Positions 42,827 to 53,273 of a stretch of 64,000 nt of DNA are shown here, piece by piece. Position 1 is the first letter of the stretch, and each line of letters begins with the position of its first letter. The notes under the pieces were generated by a model. The model had not been told where the DNA came from, did not search any database, and saw nothing but the letters and a program-made list of their open reading frames with translations. The translations under genes and the position numbers were made by a program. Origin of the DNA: Aldrovandia affinis (lineage: Eukaryota; Chordata; Actinopteri; Notacanthiformes; Halosauridae); contig JAINUG010000004.1 of assembly GCA_029706075.1 (NCBI GenBank), forward strand, positions 2,490,547 through 2,554,546, written 5' to 3'.

Positions 42827-42987
42827 GAAGTCGAAGACGAAGCCCAATGGGAAGAAGCCACCGCCCGAGGAGAAGAAGCACTACCTGGAGTCTGAGTACA
42901 CCAAAGTACGGGTCGTCGACTTCGACCTCAAGGAGCTGGTGGTGTTGCCCCGGGAAATCGATCTCAACGAATGGCTTGCCAGCAACA
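42827..42987 (+). CDS. mob2: mob2 exon 2, start of Mob domain
   Basis: Acceptor TTTTCGCAG precedes 42827; donor A|GTAAGT follows 42987. The exon encodes KSKTKPNGKKPPPEEKKHYL, then a linker, then KELVVLPREIDLNEWLASN. The PREIDLNEWLASN block is diagnostic for Mob2 against Mob1, Mob3 and Mob4. It enters with the third base of an Arg codon and leaves one base of a Thr codon (A|CG). Confidence 0.97.
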
Positions 42988-43770
42988 GTAAGTCGCTGAT
43001 GCCACTGCCCCTTTAAGAAAAACAAACTGATTATGCTGTACCAAACCATCTGCCCCTTTAAGAAAAACAACTGATAATAAAACTTGCTTTTTTCCCCACT
43101 TAATGTTTACGGCACTTTGAATCAAGAGGAAGGTTTGGTAAATGATTTTGTTGCATCTGTCTCTGTGTGTTTGTTTTGAAAATTAGGCTACTTTAAAGCC
43201 AGGTGTTAGCCAGAAGGGAGTGTAAATTCTCATTCTGCTCTTACATAATCCCATATGAAACAAAGATCAGACAAGTTAAAACCAGTCTTTTATTTATTTT
43301 TTTCCATGAGATTCCGAAGATAGGCTTGCTCAAGCCAATTTGATTTCAGCGTAATCGTCTGTAATTCAAGCAATACCTCGCAGTCCAATTTAACAGGGAA
43401 TGGGCTCCTTTTATAGGGGCTTGTAATTAAGTACTTAATATCAGATGTGTTACTTGAAAGCCGTTCCTGTCGAGGCTTGTATAAATTGCACGCCTGTATA
43501 AGATGAATGCCTTTAACAATGAGCTTTTAATTACAGTGTAATTTACTTGAAGGATTAGGATAAAATGCAAGGCCTTCAGAAAACAGTGGCACGTCTAGAA
43601 AAGAGTACTTCCATGTATAAGTATGATTTCAGTTCATTCTTACTGCCATGCACAACTGCAGATCAAAGTCAATCTTCTCGAGTTCCGACCCAGGTGCAGG
43701 CGGCTGCGGTTCTGTGACCTCTTTTCAGCGTTTGTCTCACCCGATGCCTTTCCGTCTGTCTCTCTCACAG
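42988..43770. other. mob2 intron 2
   Basis: 783-bp intron with GTAAGT donor and a TCTCTCTCACAG acceptor. No repeats or embedded genes seen. Confidence 0.9.
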
Positions 43771-43864
43771 CGACGACCTTCTTCAATCTCATAAACCTGC
43801 AGTACAGCACAATCTCAGAGTTTTGCACCGGGGAGACGTGTCTAGCCATGACGGCCTGCAATAC
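43771..43864 (+). CDS. mob2: mob2 exon 3, zinc-binding cysteines
   Basis: Encodes TTTFFNLINLQYSTISEF followed by CTGETC and LAMTACNT. The two cysteines (C111 and C116 in the 254-residue form, CX4C) match the two zinc ligands of the Mob fold. The donor is AC|GTGAGT; the split Thr codon is completed by G of the next exon. Confidence 0.97.
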
Positions 43865-44055
43865 GTGAGTACACCAGCCTTTTACCACCAGCCTTTTACT
43901 CTCTGCACTTCTGTGGTGAGGGCAGCACACCGAACACCCCCACATTTCACACAGACCCCTAAATCACGGCCTGGCACAGCAGCCAAAAACCCCAAGGGTG
44001 TTTAGTGTGTCCTACCTCCAGGAGTGTATCAGGGAAACTACACTTGCACTTCAAT

Positions 44056-44209
44056 ATAATATATATGCCATTTAGCAGACGCTTTTATCCAAAGCCACTT
44101 ACAGTAGTGAATGCATACACTTTTCAGTATCTGTGGTCCCAGTGGGAATTGAACCCACAACCTAAGCGTTGCCAACACCGTGCTCTACCTACTGAGCCAC
44201 ACAGAACCA
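44056..44209 (-). mobile_element. tRNA-derived SINE, copy 2
   Basis: Same architecture as the copy at 37271. The minus strand starts with a tRNA-like head (A-box region about 44182-44199, B-box GGTTCAATTCC at 44145-44155) and ends with the fish repeat tail. The tail is slightly longer than in copy 1 (it keeps TGCATTCACTACTGTAAG). The copy sits inside mob2 intron 3, antisense to the gene. Confidence 0.85.
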
Positions 44210-45375
44210 CCACCAACAGATCTTGAAGTAGAACCTCTGTAAATGATTCAAGAAGTTGAATACTTTATAGATTGTAATCATTAATTCCTTTGTTTAAGTT
44301 GATGCTCAGTAATCAAACCAGTGGTATTTGGGATCTCATTAAAACGTTGATTTATTTGTAACTATGTTGGCTCACCGAGCAGTATCTCCTTTTCACTGAC
44401 CCGCTGTCTTTGGCCTCTCTTGCGAACTGACATTGTTCTGGCCCTTCTTTATCATACACATGATTGTTCTACTGTTCTACTCGTATTGTAGAGTGATCCA
44501 TAGAGTAATCTGGGTTAATGTTTAACACAAAAAGCCCACAGAGACTGATTAAAGAAGCTCACGGTGTTGCCGAGTTGAAACATTCGCTCGGCTGGTTGAC
44601 TTGTTTTCCCCGGTAGTTTGGCTTGCGCGGTGCTGGTAGGGGTTGAGGGTTGGAGACCCCGCCGCTTGGGGCTGTGGGGTGGAGGGTGTGCACTGAATGC
44701 AGGGAGCCGAGATCAAACGGGCCCCAGGCTCCGCAGCCGTCTATAAAGAGCCTGCTCCTGGTGGTTCTCTGTGTTGGGCTGCCAGGTAGACTGGGGGTGT
44801 GGGGGCAGGTCGATCCGCCCACTGACTCTGTTAAACTGAATGACTCGGGGCCACACAAGTTGACAGGGAAGGGGAGATTCCACTGCAGCCTGCATCTAAG
44901 AGAGCTGAGAGCGTCATCTCGGCCTACACCTGAGCCGCAACCCAAACAGGCGTGCGTCACCTCTGTCGGGAGCCAAAGCTAAGGGTCCGCGCGGAGAGCG
45001 GAGTGCTCCAGAAATCCTGATCACGGCCGCCGTACAGGAGTTCCTCTCGACTCCAGGCCGGCAGGGAAAATGGTTTACTTTAACCTCTCTGCCTAACTGG
45101 TTGATCCTGTTGGAGGAGCGGGTAATCTCCTTGCGAGATGAGCTCCTCGTGAGGCAAGAAGAACCAGATCCTCGGGAGCTCCAGTCATCGAGGCAAACCG
45201 ATGGTGATGACAAAGTAAAGCAAACAAAACTGTCAGGCGGTTGGAAAAATCACAAGGTCGATCATGGGCGTTGCCGTCTAAAGGCAAACTGAGTGTCGAG
45301 GAAGTGAACCTTTGGTAAACGATACCTACTGTTTCTTGCTGTGCATGCGCTTCCTGGGTAAAAGAGGACAGTGGA

Positions 45376-45550
45376 CCAATCGGGGAAGTGTCAGTCTTAC
45401 CCCCCCACCCATTTGGCCCCAGGTGCGTTAAGCCTCTGATCTCTGATTGGTTTACGTTGACGGTTCAGTGACCCTGACCTCAGAGGTGATCCTGCCGCAC
45501 CGAAAGGGGCCAATCAGGAGAACAGCAGAGCAGTGCTCCGCTCTGATTGG
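45376..45550. promoter_or_regulatory. Cluster of four CCAAT boxes in mob2 intron 3
   Basis: CCAAT at 45376-45380 and 45510-45514, and the inverse ATTGG at 45446-45450 and 45546-45550, three of them with the fuller CTCTGATTGG or GCCAATCAGG context typical of NF-Y sites. Spacing is 32-66 bp. NF-Y function is inferred from the motif only. Confidence 0.35.
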
Positions 45551-47425
45551 AGGAGACTTGGGGGCTCTGGAGGTGGTGTGCTCAGAAGCTTACCCGGGTC
45601 TGAGAATTTGAGGGGCTGTCTGGGAATGCGCCATGACCCACCTTCACCCCAACCGTCCCATCTGTCACGAGCGGGATAAAACCCTGTCTCCCCACCTCCA
45701 CGAAAGCACGGTGGCGGTAGCGCCAGGCAAGATTGGCTGGCTCCTCCAAGGTGGTTTTATTGGGGTGTTATAGGAAGTGGAGGGAAAGAATGTAAACTCT
45801 CCCCACACGCCAGGCGCAGGACTTCCCAGGTGGGCTCTCAGATCTTCCACATGCTCATGTTCACACCCACGCTATCACGCAGCGCCACCACACGCTCTCC
45901 CACACTGGTCTACTCTCCCTCATTCCTCACCTATAGAGTTGTAATGGGGGGGAATGGAGCTGTTTCCACCCCAGCTCACCGTGGTTGCCAGTGGGGGGGT
46001 AACAGGGAGAGAGGGGTTTAAAAAGTAAGCTATTAGAAAAACTTGTAAAAAGTGCTTTAAAAAGAGCATGCATTAGCATGCATGTCCCAGTGCCGGTGTT
46101 TGTGAGTGACGTTCGAACCATCATTTTTAATGAGTTACAGGGTCTGGTTCACAGCCCGAGCTGGGCTTTCTGACCCAGGCCTCCAGCGCTGCCTTTGGGG
46201 CCCGTCCAGCCCCCTCTGGCTGGCTCTGCTAATGGACCATGAGCAGCATGTAGCATCGACTGTTAGCCGCCTCCGGAGCAAGATGAAAGTCCGATAAGCG
46301 TGGCTCCAGGGGGCGATTAAAAGGGGCAATTCCCCAAAGCTTTCTGTCGGCTGAAAGAACAGGACTTTTCTGAGGGGGGTTTTGTCTGCGTACGTTCCAG
46401 GTTTTATGTTATATTTGCCCAGATCCCCCCTCCCTCCCCATTCTCCTCCATCCTCTTCTCCTCTCAGTCCGACCCCTTATGCACAATCCCTTTGCTTTGT
46501 TCAGGGTCTGACCCTAATGCCAGTCTGTGGCCACTGGGCCCTTCCTGTGGGGGTCAGCTATGTGGACAATCCTGTCCTTCAGTCTGCATTCCAGGGCATT
46601 AGCAATGACCACATAACACGCCCCTCTACCCCCCTCTTCGGCCCGAGGGTCAGGATGTCAGTAGAGCAGTTATATCACCAAGCTTGCACCTGGGCTTTAA
46701 TGGAGCTGTAAACGGCTCCGCTGCTTGTGAAACAATGGGCCGCTGTTCCGGAGAAAGGGGCCTGACACGGACACAATGGCGGTCTCGGTGTCGCATCCGT
46801 TCACCTGAGACGGAAGCAGACGTCATTCTGGACGTCTCTGGAGATCGAAAGGTCAGCGCTCAGATCTCAGGGCCAGTTGGGCCAGGTTGCCAGGTTAATT
46901 ATTACCCCCCCTGAAAACAGAGATCCAACCACTGCGTAGGGACTGTGCGCCCATCGTGAAGTGTGTGTGCGCGTATGTGTTGAGAGCGTGTGTGCGCGTA
47001 TTGTGCTGTACTCACTGCAAAACCGCTACTCCCTTGCTTTTGTTACATTCTATTCCATTATTTCTTTGGTTGAGATGCCCCTCATACAGTATGACCTGCA
47101 CGGCTTGTATTATTACTTACTATCTACTTACACTGCTGGATGGTTTACTGAAGAACCACGCTCAAAGGTACAAGAACAGAGACTCCACTTGGTATGATTC
47201 TCAAGCCATTTTAATGGACTTCTGAAAGTCACTTTGGTCAAAAGGGTCTCCTCCTATGACAAAAATGCTCAATTGTAAATTGATTTGAACCTACAACCTC
47301 TTGAGTTCTAAGGTCAGTTCCGTGGTTCCAGTGTTGGACTGTTAATGAGACCCAGTGAGGGTAGCTGTGTGTGCTCTAACACGCTTCACAAAGTGACCTT
47401 ACCCCTCCGTCTCTCTCCCTCATAG

Positions 47426-47550
47426 GATATACTACTGGTATGACGAGAGGGGGAAGAAGACAAAGTGCACTGCCCCGCAGTACGTAGACTTCGTCATGAG
47501 TTTGGTGCAGAAGTTGGTGACGGACGAAGACATTTTTCCTACAAAATATG
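47426..47550 (+). CDS. mob2: mob2 exon 4
   Basis: Encodes IYYWYDERGKKTKCTAPQYV, then DFVMSLVQKLVTDEDIFPTK and YG, a stretch nearly identical across vertebrate Mob2 proteins. Acceptor CCTCATAG, donor G|GTGAGT. The last base is the first base of a Gly codon (G|GT). Confidence 0.97.
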
Positions 47551-48255
47551 GTGAGTACAGTGAAACACTGCCCTTCTGTGCTCAGCTTGGTGTACTGCGG
47601 TCACTGTGAGCTCTCCCGTTCGCTGCTGGTGAAGTCTTACAAAGTCAGGGCAAGGGCTCCCCCTACTGTTTGAGTGAAAGAAGATGAATATTCAGAATTT
47701 ATCCTCAGAGCCCAGGTTACTGCAATGAATCAGCTTTAATTTTGATGGACAGCACTATTAGTGAAATAGTGTTTTTTTTTAAAGAAATGACTTAAAGTTG
47801 AGGACAAAACATGGGGTGGTTCGATTGAATCTGGGCAGCTGAGTATCAACGATCATGCTTGTTATTCAGGCAGTAAATAATGCACTGGTGAGACCATCCA
47901 GCTGTACCTACAAAGACGTACAGTAGCTGTATTAATATTTTGTTTCTCGTTCAGGCTGAACCTAATCAAACCCCTGAGCTGGTTCAACAGCTTTTTTAAT
48001 ACAAATTTTGGATGAACATGCTCTTGTTAACTCCAAAAATATATGTTTATTACACCTCTGTGCCATCAGTGAGGGATTGGAATTTGTCAAAGCTTGTCTA
48101 TTATTTAAAAACAAATAAATATGTACTCGTGGGAGTTAACAAGAATGTGTATGACCTCAATCTCAGCTTTTGCCAGCCTGACTTTCGGGAGAGCATTCTT
48201 TTTCTTATTAAATATTAAAATCTTAACACCTATTATTTGTCGCCCCCGCCCGCAG
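47551..48255. other. mob2 intron 4
   Basis: 705-bp intron, AT-rich in its second half. Acceptor GCCCCCGCCCGCAG is purine-free and strong. No other feature seen. Confidence 0.9.
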
Positions 48256-48524
48256 GTAAGGAGTTCCCCAACTCGTTCGAGTCGCTGGTGAAGAAGATCT
48301 GCCGGTACCTGTTCCACGTGCTGGGGCACATCTACTGGGCGCACTTTAAGGAGACGGTGGCACTGGACCTGCAGGGACACCTGAACACTCTGTACACCCA
48401 CTTCGTCGTCTTCGTCCGGGAATTCAACCTGGTGGACCCTAAGGAGACCGCCATCATGGACGACCTGTTCGACGCTCTCTGCGTCCCCCTGCCCGCCGCA
48501 CAGAACCACGTGACGGAGAGATGA
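48256..48524 (+). CDS. mob2: mob2 last exon; Mob2 adaptor of NDR kinases
   Basis: Mob2 is a non-catalytic adaptor of about 235-270 residues that binds the N-terminal region of NDR1/NDR2 (STK38/STK38L) kinases and competes there with Mob1, acting in cytoplasm and nucleus in growth, cytoskeleton and DNA-damage responses (family knowledge). This exon encodes KEFPNSFESLVKKICRYLFH, then VLGHIYWAHF with the zinc-ligand histidines (H190 and H195 in the 254-residue form), then HLNTLYTHFVVFVREFNLVD and the tail PAAQNHVTER before TGA. The shared exons together give the complete Mob/phocein domain with all four zinc ligands and no frameshift. The C-terminal tail is shorter than in the human protein, lacking its Gly/Ser-rich insert. 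Confidence 0.97.
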
Positions 48525-50260
48525 GCCCCCCGTGGAGGGGAGGGGGGGAGTCGTGTCCGGGAGGGGTGGGGGTGGGGGTTCAGGGGAGAGGGAACGGACT
48601 CTGGGGAGGGGAGGGAGCAGAGCCAGCTCGGCCGCCTGCTGCAGGACTTTAGAGAGACCTTCTGCTCCCTGAATATCACTATTGCAAGGACCGCGGTGCA
48701 GACGGTTGGGAGGAGGGGGGTGTGGGGGGGCTGGCGCACCAGCAGGAATTGGTGTGAGCCCAACCCCTCCCCTCCCCTCCCTCCCTCCGCCAAGGCAAAT
48801 CCCACTTTCCTACCTACCCCTCTCTCTATCTAGGAAACCAAGACCACGACTTGGTTTGTTTTTTGGTTTTATTTTTTGGTTTTATTTTCCTAAAGTTTTA
48901 TTTAGTTTGTTTTGTTTTTGTCTAGCTTTCCCCCCCCAGAGGTGAGGGGTGGCAGGCGGGACAGGGAGGATCTGTTTGCCCCCCTCCCACTACCTCCACC
49001 TCTCTCCTCCCTTCATCCCGTCAGGATGGTGGCATTGCCTCTTTTAACGTACAATGTTGTTATTATTAAAACAGACATGCAGAGTGACTTTTTTAATCGT
49101 AGTGGCTATTGCACACGGTCGCTGGTCGCGGTCAGGGTTGTGACTGCAGGACGATGGCCGTCCTGTCCTGGCCTTTAGCCAAGTCCACTGTCTGGAGTGA
49201 CATTTCCTTTCACGTTTTATTTAGTTTGTCATTTGCGGGGGAAGGGGGGGTAATTGGAGTGCTGGGTGCCTGAGAAAATGTGGGCTCTCCAAAAAAAAAT
49301 AATACTGCTATCTTCACTTTTCTACATCGCTCTTGCGCTATTCCAGTCAAATAACCTTGATTAAAAAAACCCCACTGATACAGCCTCGAGCCTAGAGCCA
49401 GTCTGTGGTTTAGAGGAGGAACAGAGAGCTGACGGGTGGGGGGGTTTTAAAATCATGCCTCATTGAGAAGGAGAAGAACGCCATGGGACCCCATGTGGAC
49501 TGTGAGAATGAAGGGGGTTGCTGATGGAGAGACCATTCACCGCACGCTCCCACTACCCCCCCACGTTGTTACAGTTGGGGGGGGGCTCTCACCCGCCTCC
49601 GCAATCTTGGCAGGTAAACCTGACCCATGCCCTGTAACGTGAGCCCCTCCTCCCACTAAACAGAGGAGGGGGCTGTGGGAGGCAAGTGGTGGAGGTTATT
49701 GGAGGTGGAGGTAATTTCAATCATGGAGTCAGTCCTCTATCCGGTTTCATTATGCTTCCATCCTTAAGAGCTCCCGGTCCTGCCCTTGTCTGTTTTCTGA
49801 AAGAGTCACTTACGCGATCAGAGGTCAAGACTTACTAAAAAATAAAGGAAACGTACACTCGCACATGTAAACATACATATATGTGTGTGTTTGTGTGTGT
49901 GTATATATATATGCATATATCATATGTATATATATATATATGTATATATGTGTGTATATGTATGCACACTTGACTAGCAATGTGGGAAGGCTAACCCCAT
50001 AGAGGACAGATTTAAGGTTCACACTGCGTCACTGTTCAAAGACTTTGCGAGTGGGTTCTGTTGGGATAGCCTCTGTGTTAAAGAAGGCTGGGTTTATTTT
50101 CCTTTTTATTTATTTTTAATTTTCGTTTTTAATTTTGATATTTGCAGGGTCCTTCAATTCTGGCTTTCATTTTTATGTATTTTAATTATTATCTAAGTTA
50201 AAAGCAATTTAATATTTTATGCTCTGCGAATTATAACCTAATAAAAAGAAAAATTCCACT
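48525..50260 (+). other. mob2: mob2 3' untranslated region (inferred)
   Basis: From the stop codon the sequence is first G-rich and C-rich, then AT-rich, with no further ORF of note. The last strong AATAAA is at 50240-50245, followed by a GT-rich stretch (TGTTTGTGTGTGTGTC) at about 50298 suited to 3' end formation. An earlier AATAAA near 49842 could give a shorter transcript. A TATATG/TG low-complexity tract lies at about 49870-49960. Confidence 0.6.
50240..50245 (+). terminator. mob2: Poly(A) signal of mob2
   Basis: Canonical AATAAA, about 1.7 kb after the stop codon, with GT-rich sequence downstream. No later plausible signal is seen before sequence character changes. Confidence 0.6.
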
Positions 50261-51158
50261 TGTGGTCTCTCTTGTAATCATTGACATGCTTTGGCCGTGT
50301 TTGTGTGTGTGTCAAGGAGTTTATAGTTGTACATACGTTTTATATATTTTACGTTAAAATTCACTGCGTTAAATCAATGCGTTTCCACTACTATCCGCTT
50401 GGTGGCAGCAAAACAATGGAATATTCCCTTAATCCGAAGGCGTGGATTAGTGGCAAAAAGAAGTTGCAAAAAAAACAACCTCGGTCAAAAGCCCTAGGTT
50501 TTATGGAATGGTGGCGTGTCTGGATATAACTGGATTTTCCGTCTTGGGATATGTTTATTTTAGGATATTGCGTTGCTAGTTTTATCTTTTAATTAACCAA
50601 ATGAAGTCTAGCGTTGGCAATATGACAACCATTCAAATGTCGATTCCTGCTGCAATGGCAAATTGCCTAGCTACCAAAAAATCAACCATTACGGTTAATT
50701 ACCACATCCGTTACCCTATATTGCAAAAAAACGTTTATAATGCACCGTGTACATAATATTTCGAACTGTATTTGGGCAACGCGGCACAAAGAATACGCAA
50801 CCACGTGTCTCATGGGATTTTTCCGATATTACGTGTACTTCCATTAATTGCCACTAGGTGGATTCCCCATTCCACTAAAGATAACGATGACGCCCAGGAT
50901 AGTCCAGAAGTCCCGTGCGTGACCTGCCGCGTCCAGCCAGCCGTACCGCGATGTGGTAGGTGGGAATATAGGAACAAGAAATCCATGTAAACCTGTCTCG
51001 TGAAAATCAATGATGATTGTATACTTATGTACAACAATGTGAATTACAGATTTTTAAAAGAAGATAAAAGTGTATCGTGTGCTAAAAAGTAAGGCTTTAT
51101 TGCAGATAAGTGAAATGTAATGGTCTGTTTCCATTTCACGATGTCAATATGTAACATT

Positions 51159-51542
51159 TCGTCACCTTCTTAAAATAAATTCTTAGTCATATTTTCAAGT
51201 TTTTCAAAAAACAGAACCAAATATAGAATATATGATATATATTAATCATTTCACACAAAAAGGTTATGACAATATATGACTATTGACATACAAATAACGC
51301 TGTCTGTCAATTATGTAACATAAAAGGATTAGATTACTTAGGCTAATTTACAAACATGCCGTTGTGACTTAGGCAATTTTAAACCTGATTTAGGCCAAAT
51401 TACTTCTGGAGTATTTTTACCAGAGGTAAAGGTAAAATTTACAATTTTACCAGAGGTGGCCAGCATCATGAAGAGATGACTTAGGCAAAACAATCATTTT
51501 CCTCAAAAAATGACTTGGGCCATTATTTTAAGAAGGTGACGA
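51159..51542. mobile_element. MITE with 20-bp terminal inverted repeats
   Basis: The left end TCGTCACCTTCTTAAAATAA (51159-51178) is exactly repeated in inverse at 51523-51542. Between them lie about 340 bp of AT-rich DNA with repeated GACTTAGGC-like motifs (about 51317, 51367, 51477, 51511) and no coding capacity. Perfect terminal repeats point to a recent non-autonomous element. The target-site duplication is not clear, so the superfamily is open. Confidence 0.75.
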
Positions 51543-52251
51543 TTTGTGAATACAAAATGACAATATAATTGGTTGCTTCCCCTTTCAAGGGCAGCAATAT
51601 AGAGCTACAGATGAATGTGAAGCATTGTGGCTATACGGCTTTACAAAGGTTTGGCAAAATGTTTTAAGTGACAGTATTGCCAGACCAGACCTCTAAAAAG
51701 GTTCTCTCCCTTGCACACGTCGGTCGGGGGTAAGACAAGCCGTCCCTCTCGGTCATGTGTTGGTCCTCAGGTTGCAGAGATGGTGTGCACAGCCATGGAG
51801 CTGAGACAGGTGTGTCCATTCCCTCTCTCCCTCCATCTCTGACAGTCAATTAATTTGCTGCACTCTTCTGACTCTCACTCCCTGTCCTTGTTTTGTATAT
51901 CCATCCCTCACACACACACACACACACACACGCATGCATACTTTTTATAGAGTACACCAGCACCCCAGACAGAAACATGGTATGCCTGTTCATTTTAAGG
52001 CAATCTTTAATGGAACATAACTGTCTTATTCCAAAAGCTGGTGAGATATACAGCATAAATCTGTCCGTGACTTTGCCTTTGTTTGTCAGTTCACACAATG
52101 TGACCATGCTTTTAATTTAGTTTGTTTAGTTTCTGTTTAGCGGACGCTTCACAACATGCTCCCTTAGAGGCTAAGGGGTGATCTTGTGTCTATGGGTCAC
52201 TGTTCTATTTGAAGGATGTAAAGTCACTGTTAACCTAATGGTGTATATTTG

Positions 52252-52450
52252 GGGTGCCCAACCCTGGTCCTGGAGAGCCGCAGGGTGTGCTGGTTCGTTG
52301 GTCACGCAGTGGGGTCAATTAGAGCAGTTGATTACATAGTTAACACACTTCACCTGGTTTCGTGGGTCTAAATTGGATGCTGATTTTTAAGGCTAAAACA
52401 AAAACCAGCAGACCAGGGCTCTCCAGGACCAGGGTTGGCCATCCCTGCGG
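52252..52450. mobile_element. MITE, CCCTGGTCCTGGAGAGCC family
   Basis: Inverted arms of about 45 bp at 52252-52295 and 52405-52450 contain AACCCTGGTCCTGGAGAGCC and its inverse. The middle is about 110 bp of non-coding DNA. Elements with these ends are widespread in fish genomes; a hAT relationship is likely but not proven here. Confidence 0.75.
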
Positions 52451-52482
52451 TATATCATGGAAAAAAGTATGTAAACCATAGT

Positions 52483-52643
52483 GCGGGGTTACTAAAGTCT
52501 GGCCAGAATCTGGCCCACAGATCCAAATTCGGTCCTGGTTTTCCTTTCTCTGAGGTAGTTAATTGAACAAGTATTGCAAATGATTGGAAAGAGTGTCTTC
52601 ACACCTGACCTGACCATGAGGACCGTGATTTGACAAACCCTGT
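52483..52643. mobile_element. MITE, GGGTTACTCAAATC family, copy 1
   Basis: The segment matches the copy at 61988-62172 over most of its length (shared CTGGCCCACA, ATCCAAATTCGG and GTGTCTTCACACCTGAC). Its inverted ends are eroded: GGGGTTACTAAAGTC on the left and GATTTGACAAACCCTG on the right. It lacks ~25 bp present in the other copy. Confidence 0.75.
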
Positions 52644-53273
52644 CATAGTGCACCATCTGTTATTGTGATCAGTGACCTGAATAGAGTGAACAGAACTGAC
52701 CACATAGGCAAATCTAAAGAGATGTTCTCTCCAATGTACTTTTCAAATGGAGCCTGCAGTTTATTTGAAAAGACATTAAGTCTACTGCCACATATTTTTT
52801 TACATGCCGCCATTTCGGATTGAAGCCAATCCGTCAACACAACTGGTTGACAGTCCTATACCTGCAAACGTAATTATTAAATTGCATTCGGTTTATTAAC
52901 GTAGTTTACGTATGCGTTCGTACTTGTTCAGCACCCTGAGGAGATGTTGGACTCATGCGTTTCCCAGGATTCCATGCCGAAGTCCAGTGTCAGTAAGACG
53001 TTTCGGCGCTAGAGCATTTTGCCCTACAAGCTTACTACATTGCGTTTAAGAAGTGCATATATACATTTATATTGGTTCCAATACAGTACAGGGATTGTAT
53101 AAAATACATGTATAACTACAGTCATCGTGGAAAACAAAAAAACGGACAAAAACATTACCTGCCAAACCGATAAAAATACGTTAGTCTTTTCGTAGTTATA
53201 CACATTTTCATAAATAGCTGCATATGAACGTTTAATGTAGCAAAACTTTGAAAAATAACAGCCATAAAAAATA

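Larger units (their letters stand above)
43865..47425. other. mob2 intron 3
   Basis: 3.6-kb intron. It carries the SINE copy at 44056-44209, a cluster of four CCAAT/ATTGG boxes at 45376-45550 and a TG-rich tract near 46957-47000. No exon or embedded gene was recognised. Confidence 0.85.
50261..53273. other. Intergenic region between mob2 and kcnj11 (tail to tail)
   Basis: About 3 kb, AT-rich. It holds three non-autonomous repeats (51159-51542, 52252-52450, 52483-52643) and a CA microsatellite at 51908-51932. The right end should contain the kcnj11 3' UTR on the minus strand; which TTTATT (minus-strand AATAAA) is used cannot be decided. Confidence 0.7.

Noticed and set aside
44140-44209. Possible genuine tRNA gene
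   Set aside because: A- and B-box-like words are present, but there is no intact cloverleaf or acceptor stem, and the same sequence recurs at 37348 with a shared tail, so it is a SINE head.
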